The notes under the pieces are model-generated. The model was not told the DNA's origin and did not search any database. It saw only the letters and a program-made list of their open reading frames with translations. Below, one piece after another: positions 53,787 through 62,487 of a stretch of 64,000 bases of DNA. How positions within the stretch are numbered: the stretch's first letter is position 1; each line of letters starts with the position of its first letter. Origin of the DNA: Danxiaibacter sp048498555 (GTDB lineage: Bacteria > Bacteroidota > Bacteroidia > Chitinophagales > Chitinophagaceae). The position numbers were made by a program, and so were the translations under genes. The DNA lies in assembly GCA_048498555.1 (NCBI GenBank), contig JBEHXT010000004.1, positions 1-64,000 of the forward strand. Reading direction: 5' to 3'.

Positions 53787-55337
53787 TTATTCATGGTAGC
53801 TAACTGCAGAAAGTTTCCCGGCAAGATGCTCTTTTTTATAGTGGATCATCTGCAGAATTGTCTGCATCTTAACATCTACGCCCTGCTGAATGGCAACAGA
53901 TGAAGGCGGAATCACTACATCCGGTATAATACCTCTGCCAGCCTTTTCTTTAGAGTGGTCTATTACAACGCGGTAAAGTGGAAACGTTACCCTTAGTTTA
54001 CTATTAGGCAGCACAAGTGTGGGCAGGTATACCGCGGAGTTGCCGTAGCTTCCTCCTCCTGTTTCTTCACCCACTATAGTTATATTACTTTGGCCCTTTA
54101 AGCTGTTAACAAACATGGTTGCCGCCGAAAAAGTAAAGCCACCCTGCAATAGGTAAACCTGCCCTGAAAAATGATTCTTCTTTTTGGGTTTAAACAGGTT
54201 GGTTTCGTAATAAGTATAATGCGCCCTGCCGTCATCTTTTGTATGGGTAGTGAATTGCATCGCAAACCAATAGGCAAGGCCCGGCTTGATATATTTTTTA
54301 TAGGCGATATTTTTTGATACCGCAGCCACGGTATCGGCCACTTTAAAGGGCTTATCAGAAAGGTATTTAGTCAGCCGGATGCTATTGGAAATATTGCCGC
54401 CACCATTTTCTCTCAGGTCTATCACCAGGTTATTAATACCGTGTTTCTTTAGTTTCCTGAAACTCTTTTTGTAAAAAGTTTTCAGGTTAGCATTATTGGA
54501 AAATGTTGCGATCCGCATATAGGCAATGCCATTAGCTGTATCAAACTGAATATTTTTCTTGGCATTGATATACTGCGGAAAAGTTTTCTTTGGCGGAGTT
54601 GGAGGAATGATTTGAATGCTGTTGTTATTCTTTTTTGAAGATGTATCTCTTTTCCGTTCGTAGGCATTTACAACCGTAGTCTTTTCAAGCCCGGTGGAAT
54701 CAATATAACCTATCGTGAACTTATCAGATTTGCCGAATGCATTATAGTAAAATGCAGGAAAATTAAAGCTGCACAGCTGGCTTTTAAAATTGTCGCTATA
54801 CCCATCCGTACTAATAAAACTAAATATGGAATCGAGCAACACTTTGTTAGAATAACCGTTAATCGAGGTGATAACTGTCCCCCTTTTCAGCACCGAATCT
54901 TTAGGAAACGCATTTGCTACTACAACAATACTATCGTTCCACGTTTTTACATACAGCGGCAGAAAAGGCAATTTCGAATGACGGAGATACTTGCTGTATG
55001 ATTTCGGATAATGTACTGAGGTGTGGCCACATTTAATCTTGCTTATCAACCACGACACCCTGTTTTTGAATTCAAATTCAGTGAGGGAATCTTCCAGGTT
55101 ATTTTGGGTAAGGTTGAAATAGAAATCAAGGCTATCCCTGGAAGTATACCAATAGAGGCTTGGATGGTCAGCTTCCAGCACCTTTTTAAGCAGTACTACA
55201 TCCGATTGCATTTTTTCCGGAGCAAGCTTATAGCTCTGATCCAATGACGAGTTTTTAGCACTGCTGCAAGAAGCCGCTATCAGCCATAGCATCATTACCA
55301 TCAAAATGAAACCTGTAGATCTGTTTGTTTTCCGCAT
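53787..55337 (-). CDS. S41-family (CtpA-like) peptidase, lipoprotein
   Basis: A 516-residue lipoprotein (lipobox LIAASCSS, Cys about residue 24). The S41 core shows IDLRENGGGNISNSI and the catalytic Ser in GGFTFSAATMFVNSLKG; VGEETGGGSYGNSAVY and LRVTFPLYRV complete the domain. The N-terminal half is the tricorn-like helical domain seen in many Bacteroidota S41 proteins. The conserved Lys expected in the dyad was not mapped with certainty. Likely a periplasmic processing or degradative protease. It is convergent with merC and followed upstream by a heptad repeat and thiL. Confidence 0.85.
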   Translation of the reverse strand: MRKTNRSTGFILMVMMLWLIAASCSSAKNSSLDQSYKLAPEKMQSDVVLLKKVLEADHPSLYWYTSRDSLDFYFNLTQNNLEDSLTEFEFKNRVSWLISKIKCGHTSVHYPKSYSKYLRHSKLPFLPLYVKTWNDSIVVVANAFPKDSVLKRGTVITSINGYSNKVLLDSIFSFISTDGYSDNFKSQLCSFNFPAFYYNAFGKSDKFTIGYIDSTGLEKTTVVNAYERKRDTSSKKNNNSIQIIPPTPPKKTFPQYINAKKNIQFDTANGIAYMRIATFSNNANLKTFYKKSFRKLKKHGINNLVIDLRENGGGNISNSIRLTKYLSDKPFKVADTVAAVSKNIAYKKYIKPGLAYWFAMQFTTHTKDDGRAHYTYYETNLFKPKKKNHFSGQVYLLQGGFTFSAATMFVNSLKGQSNITIVGEETGGGSYGNSAVYLPTLVLPNSKLRVTFPLYRVVIDHSKEKAGRGIIPDVVIPPSSVAIQQGVDVKMQTILQMIHYKKEHLAGKLSAVSYHE

Positions 55338-55385
55338 AGGTTATACGTTCAGGTCTTACGCTTATACGCTTAAACTTATGGATAA
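55338..55385. repeat. Heptad repeat (GCTTATA type) between the S41 and thiL genes
   Basis: GGTTATA, CGTTCAG, GTCTTAC, GCTTATA, CGCTTAA, ACTTATG read in exact 7-bp frame, right after the S41 start codon (on the opposite strand). Confidence 0.7.
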
Positions 55386-55445
55386 ATTCAATCGCTCAGG
55401 CTACCAACTTAAGCATATTTTGCAAATTTTGGCCGTACAAAACGC

Positions 55446-56474
55446 TTATTTAACAAATGCGTTCCATCCCTGCGCGGTTATATCAAAGGTATTGCCGCCT
55501 TTTGTGATGATTTTACGCCCTTCTTCTTCATCAAGCATATAGCCAATAACACTAATCTCTTCATTCAGCAGGATTTTCTCGTGGTCCGCCTGTTTAATCG
55601 TAAAGATCAGCTCATAATCTTCTCCACCATTCAGCGCACAAACTGTAGGGTCTAACCCGAATTTAAACGCCGCCTGCCTGGCTTTTTCGTCAACCGGTAT
55701 CTTTTCTTCATAAAGGCGGCAGCCGAGGTTGCTTTGCCTTGAAATATGCAAGATTTCGCTGCTCAATCCATCGCTGATATCCATCATGGAAGTGGGCACC
55801 AGGTTGTTCTGCTCAAAAAATGTTATGATATCTTTTCTTGCTTCGGGTTTAAGCAGCCTTCCAACAATATAATCTTCACCTTCCAGGTCCGGCTGAATCT
55901 TAGGATTCTCGAGGTAAATTTTCTTTTCACGCTCCAGTAAAGTCAGCCCAAGAAATGCACCACCGAGATCGCCGCTCACACAAATGAGGTCGCCGCTGCT
56001 GGCTGTGCTTCTTTTTACAAATGCGCCCGGGGCTACTTCACCAATGGCTGTGACAGAAATTACAAACCCTTTCTGAGACGAAGCGGTGTCGCCTCCAACA
56101 AGGTCAACTCCGTATTTTTCGCATGCGGCATAAACCCCTTCATAAAATTCGTCCAGCGCCTCCATACTAAACCTGTTGCTGATACCAATGCTCATAGTTA
56201 TTTGAGTAGGCTGTGCGTTCATTGCATACACATCACTCAGGTTTACTATAACACTTTTATAACCAAGATGTTTTAGCGGAGTGTACATCAAATCAAAATG
56301 CACGCCTTCCAGCAAAAGATCTGTTGTCACAACTGTTTGCTTACCATAGTGGTCAATCACTGCAGCATCATCCCCAACGCTTACAATTGTTGACGCGTTC
56401 TGTATTTCAAAATTCCTGGTCAGATGATCAATAAGACCAAATTCGCCGAGGGAAGAGATTTCGGTGCGACTCAT
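55446..56474 (-). CDS. thiL: Thiamine-monophosphate kinase
   Basis: A 342-residue kinase of the PurM/ThiL fold: LGEFGLIDHLTR, VSVGDDAAVID, TTDLLLEGVHFDLMY, SDVYAMNAQPTQITMSIGI, DLVGGDTASSQKG and MMDISDGLSSEI, the classic ThiL motifs in order. It phosphorylates thiamine monophosphate to the diphosphate. The start is set at the ATG at 56474 (MSRTEISSLGEFG); the upstream in-frame start would extend into the inverted repeat at 56501-56527. It is upstream-flanked by the S23 element. Confidence 0.93.
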   Translation of the reverse strand: MSRTEISSLGEFGLIDHLTRNFEIQNASTIVSVGDDAAVIDHYGKQTVVTTDLLLEGVHFDLMYTPLKHLGYKSVIVNLSDVYAMNAQPTQITMSIGISNRFSMEALDEFYEGVYAACEKYGVDLVGGDTASSQKGFVISVTAIGEVAPGAFVKRSTASSGDLICVSGDLGGAFLGLTLLEREKKIYLENPKIQPDLEGEDYIVGRLLKPEARKDIITFFEQNNLVPTSMMDISDGLSSEILHISRQSNLGCRLYEEKIPVDEKARQAAFKFGLDPTVCALNGGEDYELIFTIKQADHEKILLNEEISVIGYMLDEEEGRKIITKGGNTFDITAQGWNAFVK

Positions 56475-56500
56475 AAATTTTTCTTTACAATGATTTTTCA

Positions 56501-56527
56501 AAGTACGGGTTACGAAGTACGAAGTAC
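56501..56527. repeat. Left 27-bp inverted repeat of the S23 unit
   Basis: A heptad array (GTACGGG, TTACGAA, GTACGAA, GTAC) that is the reverse complement of 57068-57094 with one mismatch in 27. The two bracket the four-helix-bundle gene. Confidence 0.85.
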
Positions 56528-56612
56528 TTAGGCGCAACACGCTTTATTTTTTTAGGCATTATTTATTAAAGAGAGCAAAAGGAATATTCTAAAATCCGCT
56601 CCGGCTGCAAAA

Positions 56613-56978
56613 CTACAACTTGTCCTTTTGATTAAGCTTTGCTCGTGTTGTAGTAATTGAACTAACGATTATTTTTAAAATTTCCGTGGTTTCGTTTATC
56701 AGGCCCCTGATCTGGCTCTCGTATATTAAATTAAACTCTTTTAAAAGCTCAAGGAAATAAATCGATTCATCTGCCTCTTCTTCCACGATTTTCAATTTAT
56801 TGACAAAATCAGCATCAGATTTGGCTCGCCTAGCAGCACGATAATTTGCTCCGACTGACGAGGAACATTTAATTAATTGATTGAAATAAACCGAGTTCAC
56901 TTTACTTGCCGGCAAATCGTTGACCAACTTGCCAACATTGACCGCAAACATAAATGTTCGCAATTTCAAGTCTGTCAT
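56613..56978 (-). CDS. Four-helix-bundle protein (S23 / 23S rRNA intervening sequence family)
   Basis: A 121-residue helical protein. LRTFMFAVNVGKLVNDLPASK, CSSSVGANYRAARRAKSDADFVNKLKIVEEEADESIYFLELL are the conserved segments of the S23 family (SxxxNxxEA/RA type), which forms pentameric barrels in known structures and is often encoded inside 23S rRNA intervening sequences or as chromosomal orphans. It is also related to Avd of diversity-generating retroelements; no reverse transcriptase, template or variable repeat is near. The gene is the only one between 27-bp inverted repeats at 56501-56527 and 57068-57094, forming a 594-bp unit between thiL and the inositol monophosphatase gene. Confidence 0.88.
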   Translation of the reverse strand: MTDLKLRTFMFAVNVGKLVNDLPASKVNSVYFNQLIKCSSSVGANYRAARRAKSDADFVNKLKIVEEEADESIYFLELLKEFNLIYESQIRGLINETTEILKIIVSSITTTRAKLNQKDKL

Positions 56979-57067
56979 AAAGTTTCAGGAATTTAGGGTT
57001 AGTTATATAAAAGAGACTCAGCTCATAAAATCAGGTTGCTTGTGTTTTATCAGCAGGCCGCACGGAG

Positions 57068-57094
57068 GTACTTCGTACTTCGTAACTCGTACTT
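57068..57094. repeat. Right 27-bp inverted repeat of the S23 unit
   Basis: The heptads GTACTTC, GTACTTC, GTAACTC, GTACTT end inside the stop codon (57093-57095) of the inositol monophosphatase gene, so the repeat supplies part of its TAA. Confidence 0.85.
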
Positions 57095-57866
57095 AAACTG
57101 TTCCGTCAATCCATTTCAGCAGCTCATCATGTATCAAGCCATTGGTTGCTACGATGCCGGGCTGGTAGGGGTTATAGTAGCTGCCGGAAAGATCTGTTAC
57201 TTTTCCGCCTGCTTCCTCTACGATCAAAAAACCTGCGGCGCTGTCCCAGGCGTTGAGCTTGTGCTCGTAAAATCCGTCGAAGCGGCCTGCAGCAACCCAG
57301 CAAAGATCGATGGCTGCACTGCCCAGCCTTCTAACGGGAATGCCCTGGCGAATTAAGCGGTCAAATACTTCTAACGGGCCGTTAGGCTGATTAATATATG
57401 TATAGGGGAAGCCGGTAACCAGGCAACTGGTTCCAACATCTTTTTTTGAACTTACCGATATTTTATCGCTGTTTAATGTAGCGCCGAAACCTCTTTGTGC
57501 AAAAAACAATTCACCAATAAAAGGATTATAGACCGCACCCATTTCCATTCTGCCGTCAACTTCTACACCAATGCTTACGCAACAAATGGGAATACCGTTC
57601 GCATAATTGATGGTGCCATCAATCGGATCAATGATCCACTTGTAGATGGAATCTTGCGCGAGGATGCCACTTTCTTCCGTAAGAATATAATGGTCTGGAT
57701 AATCTTCTTTAATGATATCAATGATAACCCGTTCACTCTTATGATCAACTTCCGTTACCAGGTTATTAACCCCTTCTTTGTTGCTAATGGTAAACGACTT
57801 GTTGAAATATTCTTTCAGTACCTGTGCCGCTGCATCCGTTGCCTTTAGTAGTGTTTGTTTTAGCAT
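57093..57866 (-). CDS. suhB: Inositol monophosphatase family protein
   Basis: A 257-residue member of the IMPase family with the metal-binding motifs LTEESG, WIIDPIDGTINYANG and LNAWDSAAGFLIVEEAGG. It dephosphorylates inositol-1-phosphate or related sugar phosphates such as 3'-phosphoadenosine derivatives; in enterobacteria SuhB also binds the Nus complex, but no rrn operon lies here. The start is set at the ATG at 57866. Its stop codon overlaps the right inverted repeat of the S23 unit. Confidence 0.88.
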   Translation of the reverse strand: MLKQTLLKATDAAAQVLKEYFNKSFTISNKEGVNNLVTEVDHKSERVIIDIIKEDYPDHYILTEESGILAQDSIYKWIIDPIDGTINYANGIPICCVSIGVEVDGRMEMGAVYNPFIGELFFAQRGFGATLNSDKISVSSKKDVGTSCLVTGFPYTYINQPNGPLEVFDRLIRQGIPVRRLGSAAIDLCWVAAGRFDGFYEHKLNAWDSAAGFLIVEEAGGKVTDLSGSYYNPYQPGIVATNGLIHDELLKWIDGTV

Positions 57867-57914
57867 GCGCAAAGATTAATAGAATTGTTTAATTCTGTTT
57901 GGTTTTAACGTTAC

Positions 57915-57943
57915 AAAAAACCCGGGACTATTCATAGCCCGGG
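57915..57943 (-). terminator. Intrinsic terminator after adk
   Basis: On the minus strand CCCGGGCTA, loop TGAA, TAGTCCCGGG (one bulge) is followed by six T residues. It lies 66 bp beyond the adk stop codon. Confidence 0.8.
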
Positions 57944-58009
57944 CATGTTGGTTGATTTTGGTTAAGAGAAACTACTTTATGCAAACCCTTGCGGGAAGTA
58001 AAAACGCAT

Positions 58010-58585
58010 TTAGTTTTTTGCATCAATTTCAGTACACAACGCACCGAATATTTCGTCGATAGTACCCTCGCCGTGCACATTTACCACTTTGTTAAACTGG
58101 CTGTAATATGCAGATACCGGAAGTGTTTCATTTTTGTAAACATCCTGTCTTTTCTTTTGAATTTCAGGGTCTGCATCGTCAAGCCTGCCGCTTGTTTTTG
58201 CACGGTTTACAAGGCGTTTAATCAACTCTTCTTCATTTACCTGCAACGCCAGGACAATGTTGATAGCTGTTTTCTTTAATTCCAGCAGTTTATCCAGTGC
58301 TTCAGCCTGAGCAACAGTACGTGGAAAACCATCAAACAAAAATCCTTTTGCGTGAGGATTTGCGTCTAAAGCACTGCTGATCATTCCGATCACTACTTCA
58401 TCAGGCACCAACTGCCCTTTTTCAATAAAGTTTTTAGCTTCGATTCCTAAAGGAGTACCTTCTTTCATTTCTTTACGGAGAAGGTCACCTGTGCTGAGAT
58501 GGATGAGTCCGTATTTTTCAATCAGTTTTTCACTTTGTGTTCCTTTACCGCTACCCGGAGGGCCAAATAGAATAGTATTAAACAT
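58010..58585 (-). CDS. adk: Adenylate kinase
   Basis: A 191-residue short-form adenylate kinase: P-loop FGPPGSGKGTQSE, AMP-binding HLSTGDLLRKEM, GFLFDGFPRTVAQAEAL, and the lid with RLVNRAKTSGRLDDADPEIQKKR. It interconverts ATP + AMP and 2 ADP. The -7 element TATATTTG (minus strand, 58610-58617) is an exact match 25 bp upstream of the ATG. Confidence 0.95.
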   Translation of the reverse strand: MFNTILFGPPGSGKGTQSEKLIEKYGLIHLSTGDLLRKEMKEGTPLGIEAKNFIEKGQLVPDEVVIGMISSALDANPHAKGFLFDGFPRTVAQAEALDKLLELKKTAINIVLALQVNEEELIKRLVNRAKTSGRLDDADPEIQKKRQDVYKNETLPVSAYYSQFNKVVNVHGEGTIDEIFGALCTEIDAKN

Positions 58586-58977
58586 TGCTAACTTACCTTA
58601 AATGAGCAACAAATATAACGGTTAGCGTTTAAAATTCGTTTAACAAAATTTGAAGTTCATTCGAAAGTGTTTAGAGAAGCTTGTTGCTCAAGGCTTAAAA
58701 CTTAAAACTGAACAGATGTAAGAAATTATAATAAGTTTTATGTGAAAGAGTGAAAAAGCGTAGAGCCAACTCCCATAATGATACTGGACTGGAACGCTGA
58801 CCGACCGATTAGAGAACAGGCACATTCGCCAGGTGAAACTACCTGAAAGCTGACTACTGATTGCGGATAGCTTCTGTCATTGTGTCCTCAGTTTTCTGCG
58901 GCATGAACTTTGGACGATTATTTAAGATTTCTTTGCAATCCGGCAGTATCTTCTCACCGTTTATTATTGAAAAAAGC
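58586..58977. other. Intergenic region between divergent adk and msrB
   Basis: 392 bp. It holds the adk -7 element at 58610-58617 (minus strand). The remainder is unremarkable; an in-frame extension of msrB back to 58861 has no coding character before the lipoprotein signal. No repeat or RNA gene seen. Confidence 0.5.
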
Positions 58978-59547
58978 ATGAAAACAATTTTATCACTGGC
59001 CTTAGTATTACTGGTGACAACATTTACCGGATGCTATTCACAAAGCACTAAAAAGGAGAATAAAATGGACAGCACTAACAATAACGAAAAAAGCAAAGTG
59101 TATTCAAGGACTGACACTTCTAAAGTGGTGATGACGGAAGATGAATGGAAAAAGGTATTATCGCCTGAAGTGTATTATATAGCAAGGCAAAAAGGAACCG
59201 AACGCCCATTCACAAGTAAATATGAAACCTCTAATGAAATAGGCACTTACTATTGTGCTGCATGTGGCAACCCGCTTTTTAAAAGCGATACAAAATTTGA
59301 AAGTGGTTGTGGCTGGCCAAGCTTTTATGAACCGATCAGCAAAAGCTCCATTATTTATACGCCGGATAATACCCATGGAATGACGCGTACTGAAGTTCAG
59401 TGCGGACGTTGCAAGGCTCACCTCGGCCACGTATTTGAAGACGGCCCTCCACCCACCGGCCTGCGTTATTGCATAAATGGTGTAGTGCTTGATTTTGAAA
59501 AGGCGAAAGAAGCAGAGAAAGATTATAATGAGAAGAAGAAAGACTAA
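58978..59547 (+). CDS. msrB: Peptide-methionine (R)-S-oxide reductase, exported lipoprotein form
   Basis: A 189-residue MsrB with a lipoprotein signal (MKTILSLALVLLVTTFTGCY, Cys about residue 19), so it repairs oxidised methionine in the envelope. The zinc cysteines are in CAACGNP and CGRC; SGCGWPSF and the catalytic Cys in GLRYCINGVVLDF are present. The start is put at the ATG at 58978 because it gives the signal; translation from 58861 would bury it. Followed by a bidirectional terminator shared with the NarL-type regulator gene. Confidence 0.92.
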   Translation: MKTILSLALVLLVTTFTGCYSQSTKKENKMDSTNNNEKSKVYSRTDTSKVVMTEDEWKKVLSPEVYYIARQKGTERPFTSKYETSNEIGTYYCAACGNPLFKSDTKFESGCGWPSFYEPISKSSIIYTPDNTHGMTRTEVQCGRCKAHLGHVFEDGPPPTGLRYCINGVVLDFEKAKEAEKDYNEKKKD

Positions 59548-59622
59548 GTAAAAAATCAAAAGTTAGAAGCTTCAGCTTGTAATTGCTAGTTAAACACAAA
59601 CAGCATACAGATTTTGAAACAT

Positions 59623-59665
59623 AAAAGAAAAGATCGTTGATTTACTTCAACGATCTTTTCTTTTT
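59623..59665. terminator. Bidirectional terminator between msrB and response regulator
   Basis: AAAAGAAAAGATCGTTGA / TTCAACGATCTTTTCTTTT with loop TTTAC, a stem of 18 bp flanked by A and T runs, between two convergent genes. Confidence 0.9.
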
Positions 59666-59714
59666 AAAGCAACTATTTCGCTCTGAGTTTTTTGACTTTT
59701 GAATTTTGATTTTT

Positions 59715-60362
59715 TTAAATCTTCACCAATCCATTCCTTATCGCATATAACACCAATCCCACTCTTGAGGTGGTGCCTAATTTCTCGAAAAGATTGCTAC
59801 GGTACATTTCTGCAGTGCGCGGTGAAACAGCCATAGAATCTGCAATTTCCTTATAAGATTTCTCTGTGCAACAAAGTTTAAGAAAATCAATTTCTTTGTC
59901 GTTCAAGGTAACGGCATGCACTTCTTTATTTTCTTTTTCACTTTGATTAATAAAATGGACAAGCTTTCCGGTAACCAGCTCATTAAGGAAAAAACCTTTG
60001 GTTAGAATATCGTGGAGCGCGGTTTTTAACACGTCCGGTTTGCTGTCTTTCAAAATGTAGCCTTTAGCGCCATGTTTTAACATGCGGATAATAGCCGCAT
60101 CGTTATCCATCATGGAAAGCACCAGCACTTTAATGTCTGGTTTGTTTTCTTTTATCCATTTAGCCGTCTCAAAGCCATCCATTTCGGGCATGGTTATATC
60201 CAGCAACACAACTTCAGGCTCTTCGCTTTTGGCCAATTTTTCAATAAACTGTTTTCCATTGTCGGCTTCAAACACAACAGAATAATCCCCAAAAGAATTA
60301 ATTACGGAAGCCAGGCCCCCTCTTAATAATGCGTGATCATCTACTAGTGCTACTCTTGTCAT
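59715..60362 (-). CDS. NarL/LuxR-family response regulator
   Basis: A 215-residue regulator: receiver domain with VDDHALLR, phospho-acceptor Asp in VVLLDITMPEMDGFE and the KDS lysine region, and a C-terminal LuxR helix-turn-helix (LNDKEIDFLKLCCTEKSYKEIADSMAVSPRTAEMYRSNLFEKLG). The gene overlaps the kinase gene upstream by 4 bp, so the two are translationally coupled. Its targets are unknown. Confidence 0.92.
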   Translation of the reverse strand: MTRVALVDDHALLRGGLASVINSFGDYSVVFEADNGKQFIEKLAKSEEPEVVLLDITMPEMDGFETAKWIKENKPDIKVLVLSMMDNDAAIIRMLKHGAKGYILKDSKPDVLKTALHDILTKGFFLNELVTGKLVHFINQSEKENKEVHAVTLNDKEIDFLKLCCTEKSYKEIADSMAVSPRTAEMYRSNLFEKLGTTSRVGLVLYAIRNGLVKI

Positions 60363-61153
60363 ACTTCCGTTTTTTGATCCTGTAATATACTTAATTTGAC
60401 AACTGTTCCTTCCTGTGGCCGGGAGTTAATATCTAAATTCCCTCCAATAAGCTCCGCTCTTTGCTTCATGCTTTTAAGCCCTATACCAGTTTGAAGAGCG
60501 TTGAGTTTTTCCATGTCAAACCCAACACCATTATCCTTAATAGTAATACACAATGTATCATTTTCCGCATCAATCTTTACACATAACGCGGTTGCTTTCG
60601 CATGTTTTAAAATATTATTGAAGCTTTCCTGCATAATGCGGAAAACCACAATAGTCTGTTCCGGTGTTAACCGTACATCTCTTGTGGTGCATTCCAGCCC
60701 GGTATCCAGGTGAACAGCTTTTTTAATAATATTCAGTTCATGTGCTATTGCATCAATCAATCCAATGTCTGTAATCTTTTCTGTATTCAGGCTCTTGCTA
60801 AGGTCGCGAAGGTCTGTAATGGCTTTGCTGAGCAACTCTTCCGTTATAGCAACCTTTTCATCTGAAAAACCATTGGTAAAAGTGTTTAGGTTTAGTTTGG
60901 CAAGGCTTAGTACCTGGCCGATATTGTCGTGAATTTCCTGGCTAATGTTCCTAAAAGTTTGTTCCTGTATCTCCAACTGTGCCTGCAAAATAGTTTGCTC
61001 GTACTGCACCTTCAAATCAATCATTTCTTTTTTATGTAACATTCTTCTCTTATGCATTTGTGTGATCAACAAATAAAAAAATACCAGAAAGAACAGTACC
61101 AAAACCGTTCCTATAATAACAAAAGTTGTTGTGATGATTGGCGCTTGTAACAT
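60359..61153 (-). CDS. Histidine kinase with HisKA_3 domain (NarX-type)
   Basis: A 264-residue kinase with one N-terminal membrane helix (about 8-30), a short coiled-coil region, the HisKA_3 dimerisation box with the phospho-acceptor His in ISQEIHDNIGQVLSLAKLNL, and an HATPase domain (IKDNGVGFDME, GIGLKSMKQRAELIGGN). There is no periplasmic sensor domain, so input must come through the membrane helix or a partner. The membrane protein encoded upstream overlaps its start by 43 bp and may be that partner. Confidence 0.9.
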   Translation of the reverse strand: MLQAPIITTTFVIIGTVLVLFFLVFFYLLITQMHKRRMLHKKEMIDLKVQYEQTILQAQLEIQEQTFRNISQEIHDNIGQVLSLAKLNLNTFTNGFSDEKVAITEELLSKAITDLRDLSKSLNTEKITDIGLIDAIAHELNIIKKAVHLDTGLECTTRDVRLTPEQTIVVFRIMQESFNNILKHAKATALCVKIDAENDTLCITIKDNGVGFDMEKLNALQTGIGLKSMKQRAELIGGNLDINSRPQEGTVVKLSILQDQKTEV

Positions 61154-61788
61154 AATAATCCAACTGACAGCATTATAAATTTAGTAACGTTGGCCAGATG
61201 TATAATTCTAAATACACTTCTTGCTTCGTCCAGGATGTTTAACGATATGTAATATCTGTAAACAGCAACAACTAAGATACTAGCTGCAGAAAAAACAAAG
61301 AAACTGCTTACAATCCAAAATGATGGTTGCTTTTGAAAATTCAGTATTTTATCACTTTTTGCCAGTTCAAGCATGTAATACATACAACATGCAATAACTA
61401 CCAAATAAGACAAACAGGAACTGTTACTGTTATAGACATTTAGCGGTTCCCACATAAGAATATTCAATAGCCAAAAACCAAAAAATACGGCCACCCCCGG
61501 AACAAACCATCGCAAGTTAATTTTGCCAGCCGTTTGCCTTATAATATAGTATGAAAGAAAAACCGTTTCAAACAATGTATAAAAATGATACAGCGCTAAA
61601 TTGTTTATATGATAAAAGGCCATGACGTTAGTAATGGCGGTGAATACAATAGATATTACCAGATAAACCAAAAGCATCATTTCCCGCCTGTTGATGTCGC
61701 TCCACAAGACCATGTAAATGATAAGCGATATTAACGGCATATAAGTGTCGTCTGACTTAATTATTTGCGTTAATAAGGAATTCCCCAT
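61111..61788 (-). CDS. Polytopic membrane protein of unknown function, coupled to histidine kinase
   Basis: A 225-residue protein with about six to seven hydrophobic helices (PLISLIIYMVLW, MLLVYLVISIVFTAI, PGVAVFFGFWLLNIL, LVVIACCMYYMLEL, FWIVSSFFVFSAASILVVAVY). I recognise no domain. It overlaps the kinase gene by 43 bp and begins 5 bp after the upstream small protein, which implies coupled expression and perhaps a sensor role, since the kinase lacks its own sensor domain. The 7-helix layout resembles kinase-associated membrane sensors only in general. Confidence 0.6.
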   Translation of the reverse strand: MGNSLLTQIIKSDDTYMPLISLIIYMVLWSDINRREMMLLVYLVISIVFTAITNVMAFYHINNLALYHFYTLFETVFLSYYIIRQTAGKINLRWFVPGVAVFFGFWLLNILMWEPLNVYNSNSSCLSYLVVIACCMYYMLELAKSDKILNFQKQPSFWIVSSFFVFSAASILVVAVYRYYISLNILDEARSVFRIIHLANVTKFIMLSVGLLCYKRQSSQQLLLL

Positions 61789-61793
61789 GAAAC

Positions 61794-62231
61794 TTACATA
61801 TTTAAAACATTCTTCGTACTACATTCAGCAGGACATGGTTGTAAACCGGCTACGCGGGCTACCAGGCTAAGGCTTTTGTTGCCGTTTGCAACAAGAGATT
61901 TAGCTCCGTTAGCAACCGATCCGTTACCATTTTTCTGATTTTCCCTCAAAGTTTTTAAACTATCCGGCACTTGAAAATCATTGTATTTACCATTTTCATC
62001 TTTTTCACAACCAACTACTACAAGCGTTGGCACCATAAAATCTTCAATCATTTCTCCCCCAAAATAAATCCTGATACCATCCAGTCTACCCTGTTTTTGT
62101 TTTAAGATCGTTTCAATTTCTTCGCGGGTAATTAAATAACCTTTTTTCTGAGAAACTGACTTAGGCGCATTTTTCATGTATCTTTTAAATACACCGATTT
62201 TTTTTCTTGCGTCATCCCAATTGGTTGTCAT
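61794..62231 (-). CDS. Small protein of unknown function, first gene of the NarL-type cassette
   Basis: A 145-residue protein without signal or membrane segment. It begins TTNWDDARKKIGVFKRYMKN and holds GIRIYFGGEMIEDFMVPTLVVVGCEKDENGKYNDF, a fold-like block of strands, then a low-complexity stretch (NGNGSVANGAKSLVANGNK) and a cysteine pair CPAEC near the C-terminus. I do not recognise the family. It is the first of four overlapping or closely spaced genes ending with the kinase and regulator. Confidence 0.6.
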   Translation of the reverse strand: MTTNWDDARKKIGVFKRYMKNAPKSVSQKKGYLITREEIETILKQKQGRLDGIRIYFGGEMIEDFMVPTLVVVGCEKDENGKYNDFQVPDSLKTLRENQKNGNGSVANGAKSLVANGNKSLSLVARVAGLQPCPAECSTKNVLNM

Positions 62232-62487
62232 AAACTTTCTTTTTAATTAAATTGATTAATAGGGTAAAAGAATCTTCAGTTATGCAAAGAAAAGTACAAT
62301 CAAAAAGGTGGAAATTGTAATTATTCACAAGGCAAATTGTGATTTTTCACACCCGGTTTAAACACCTTTCTTTATTCCTGATTTATCTGTAAAATTTACC
62401 CGTTTAAGTAAGAAATCATAAGGTACTTCATCTTAGTTTTTCACCATTGGTTTAATCATTTACCTTCGGTTATAAATTTAATTGTAT

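Noticed and set aside
56613..56978. Diversity-generating retroelement (Avd homology of the four-helix-bundle protein)
   Set aside because: No reverse transcriptase, template repeat or variable repeat is found in the surrounding sequence.
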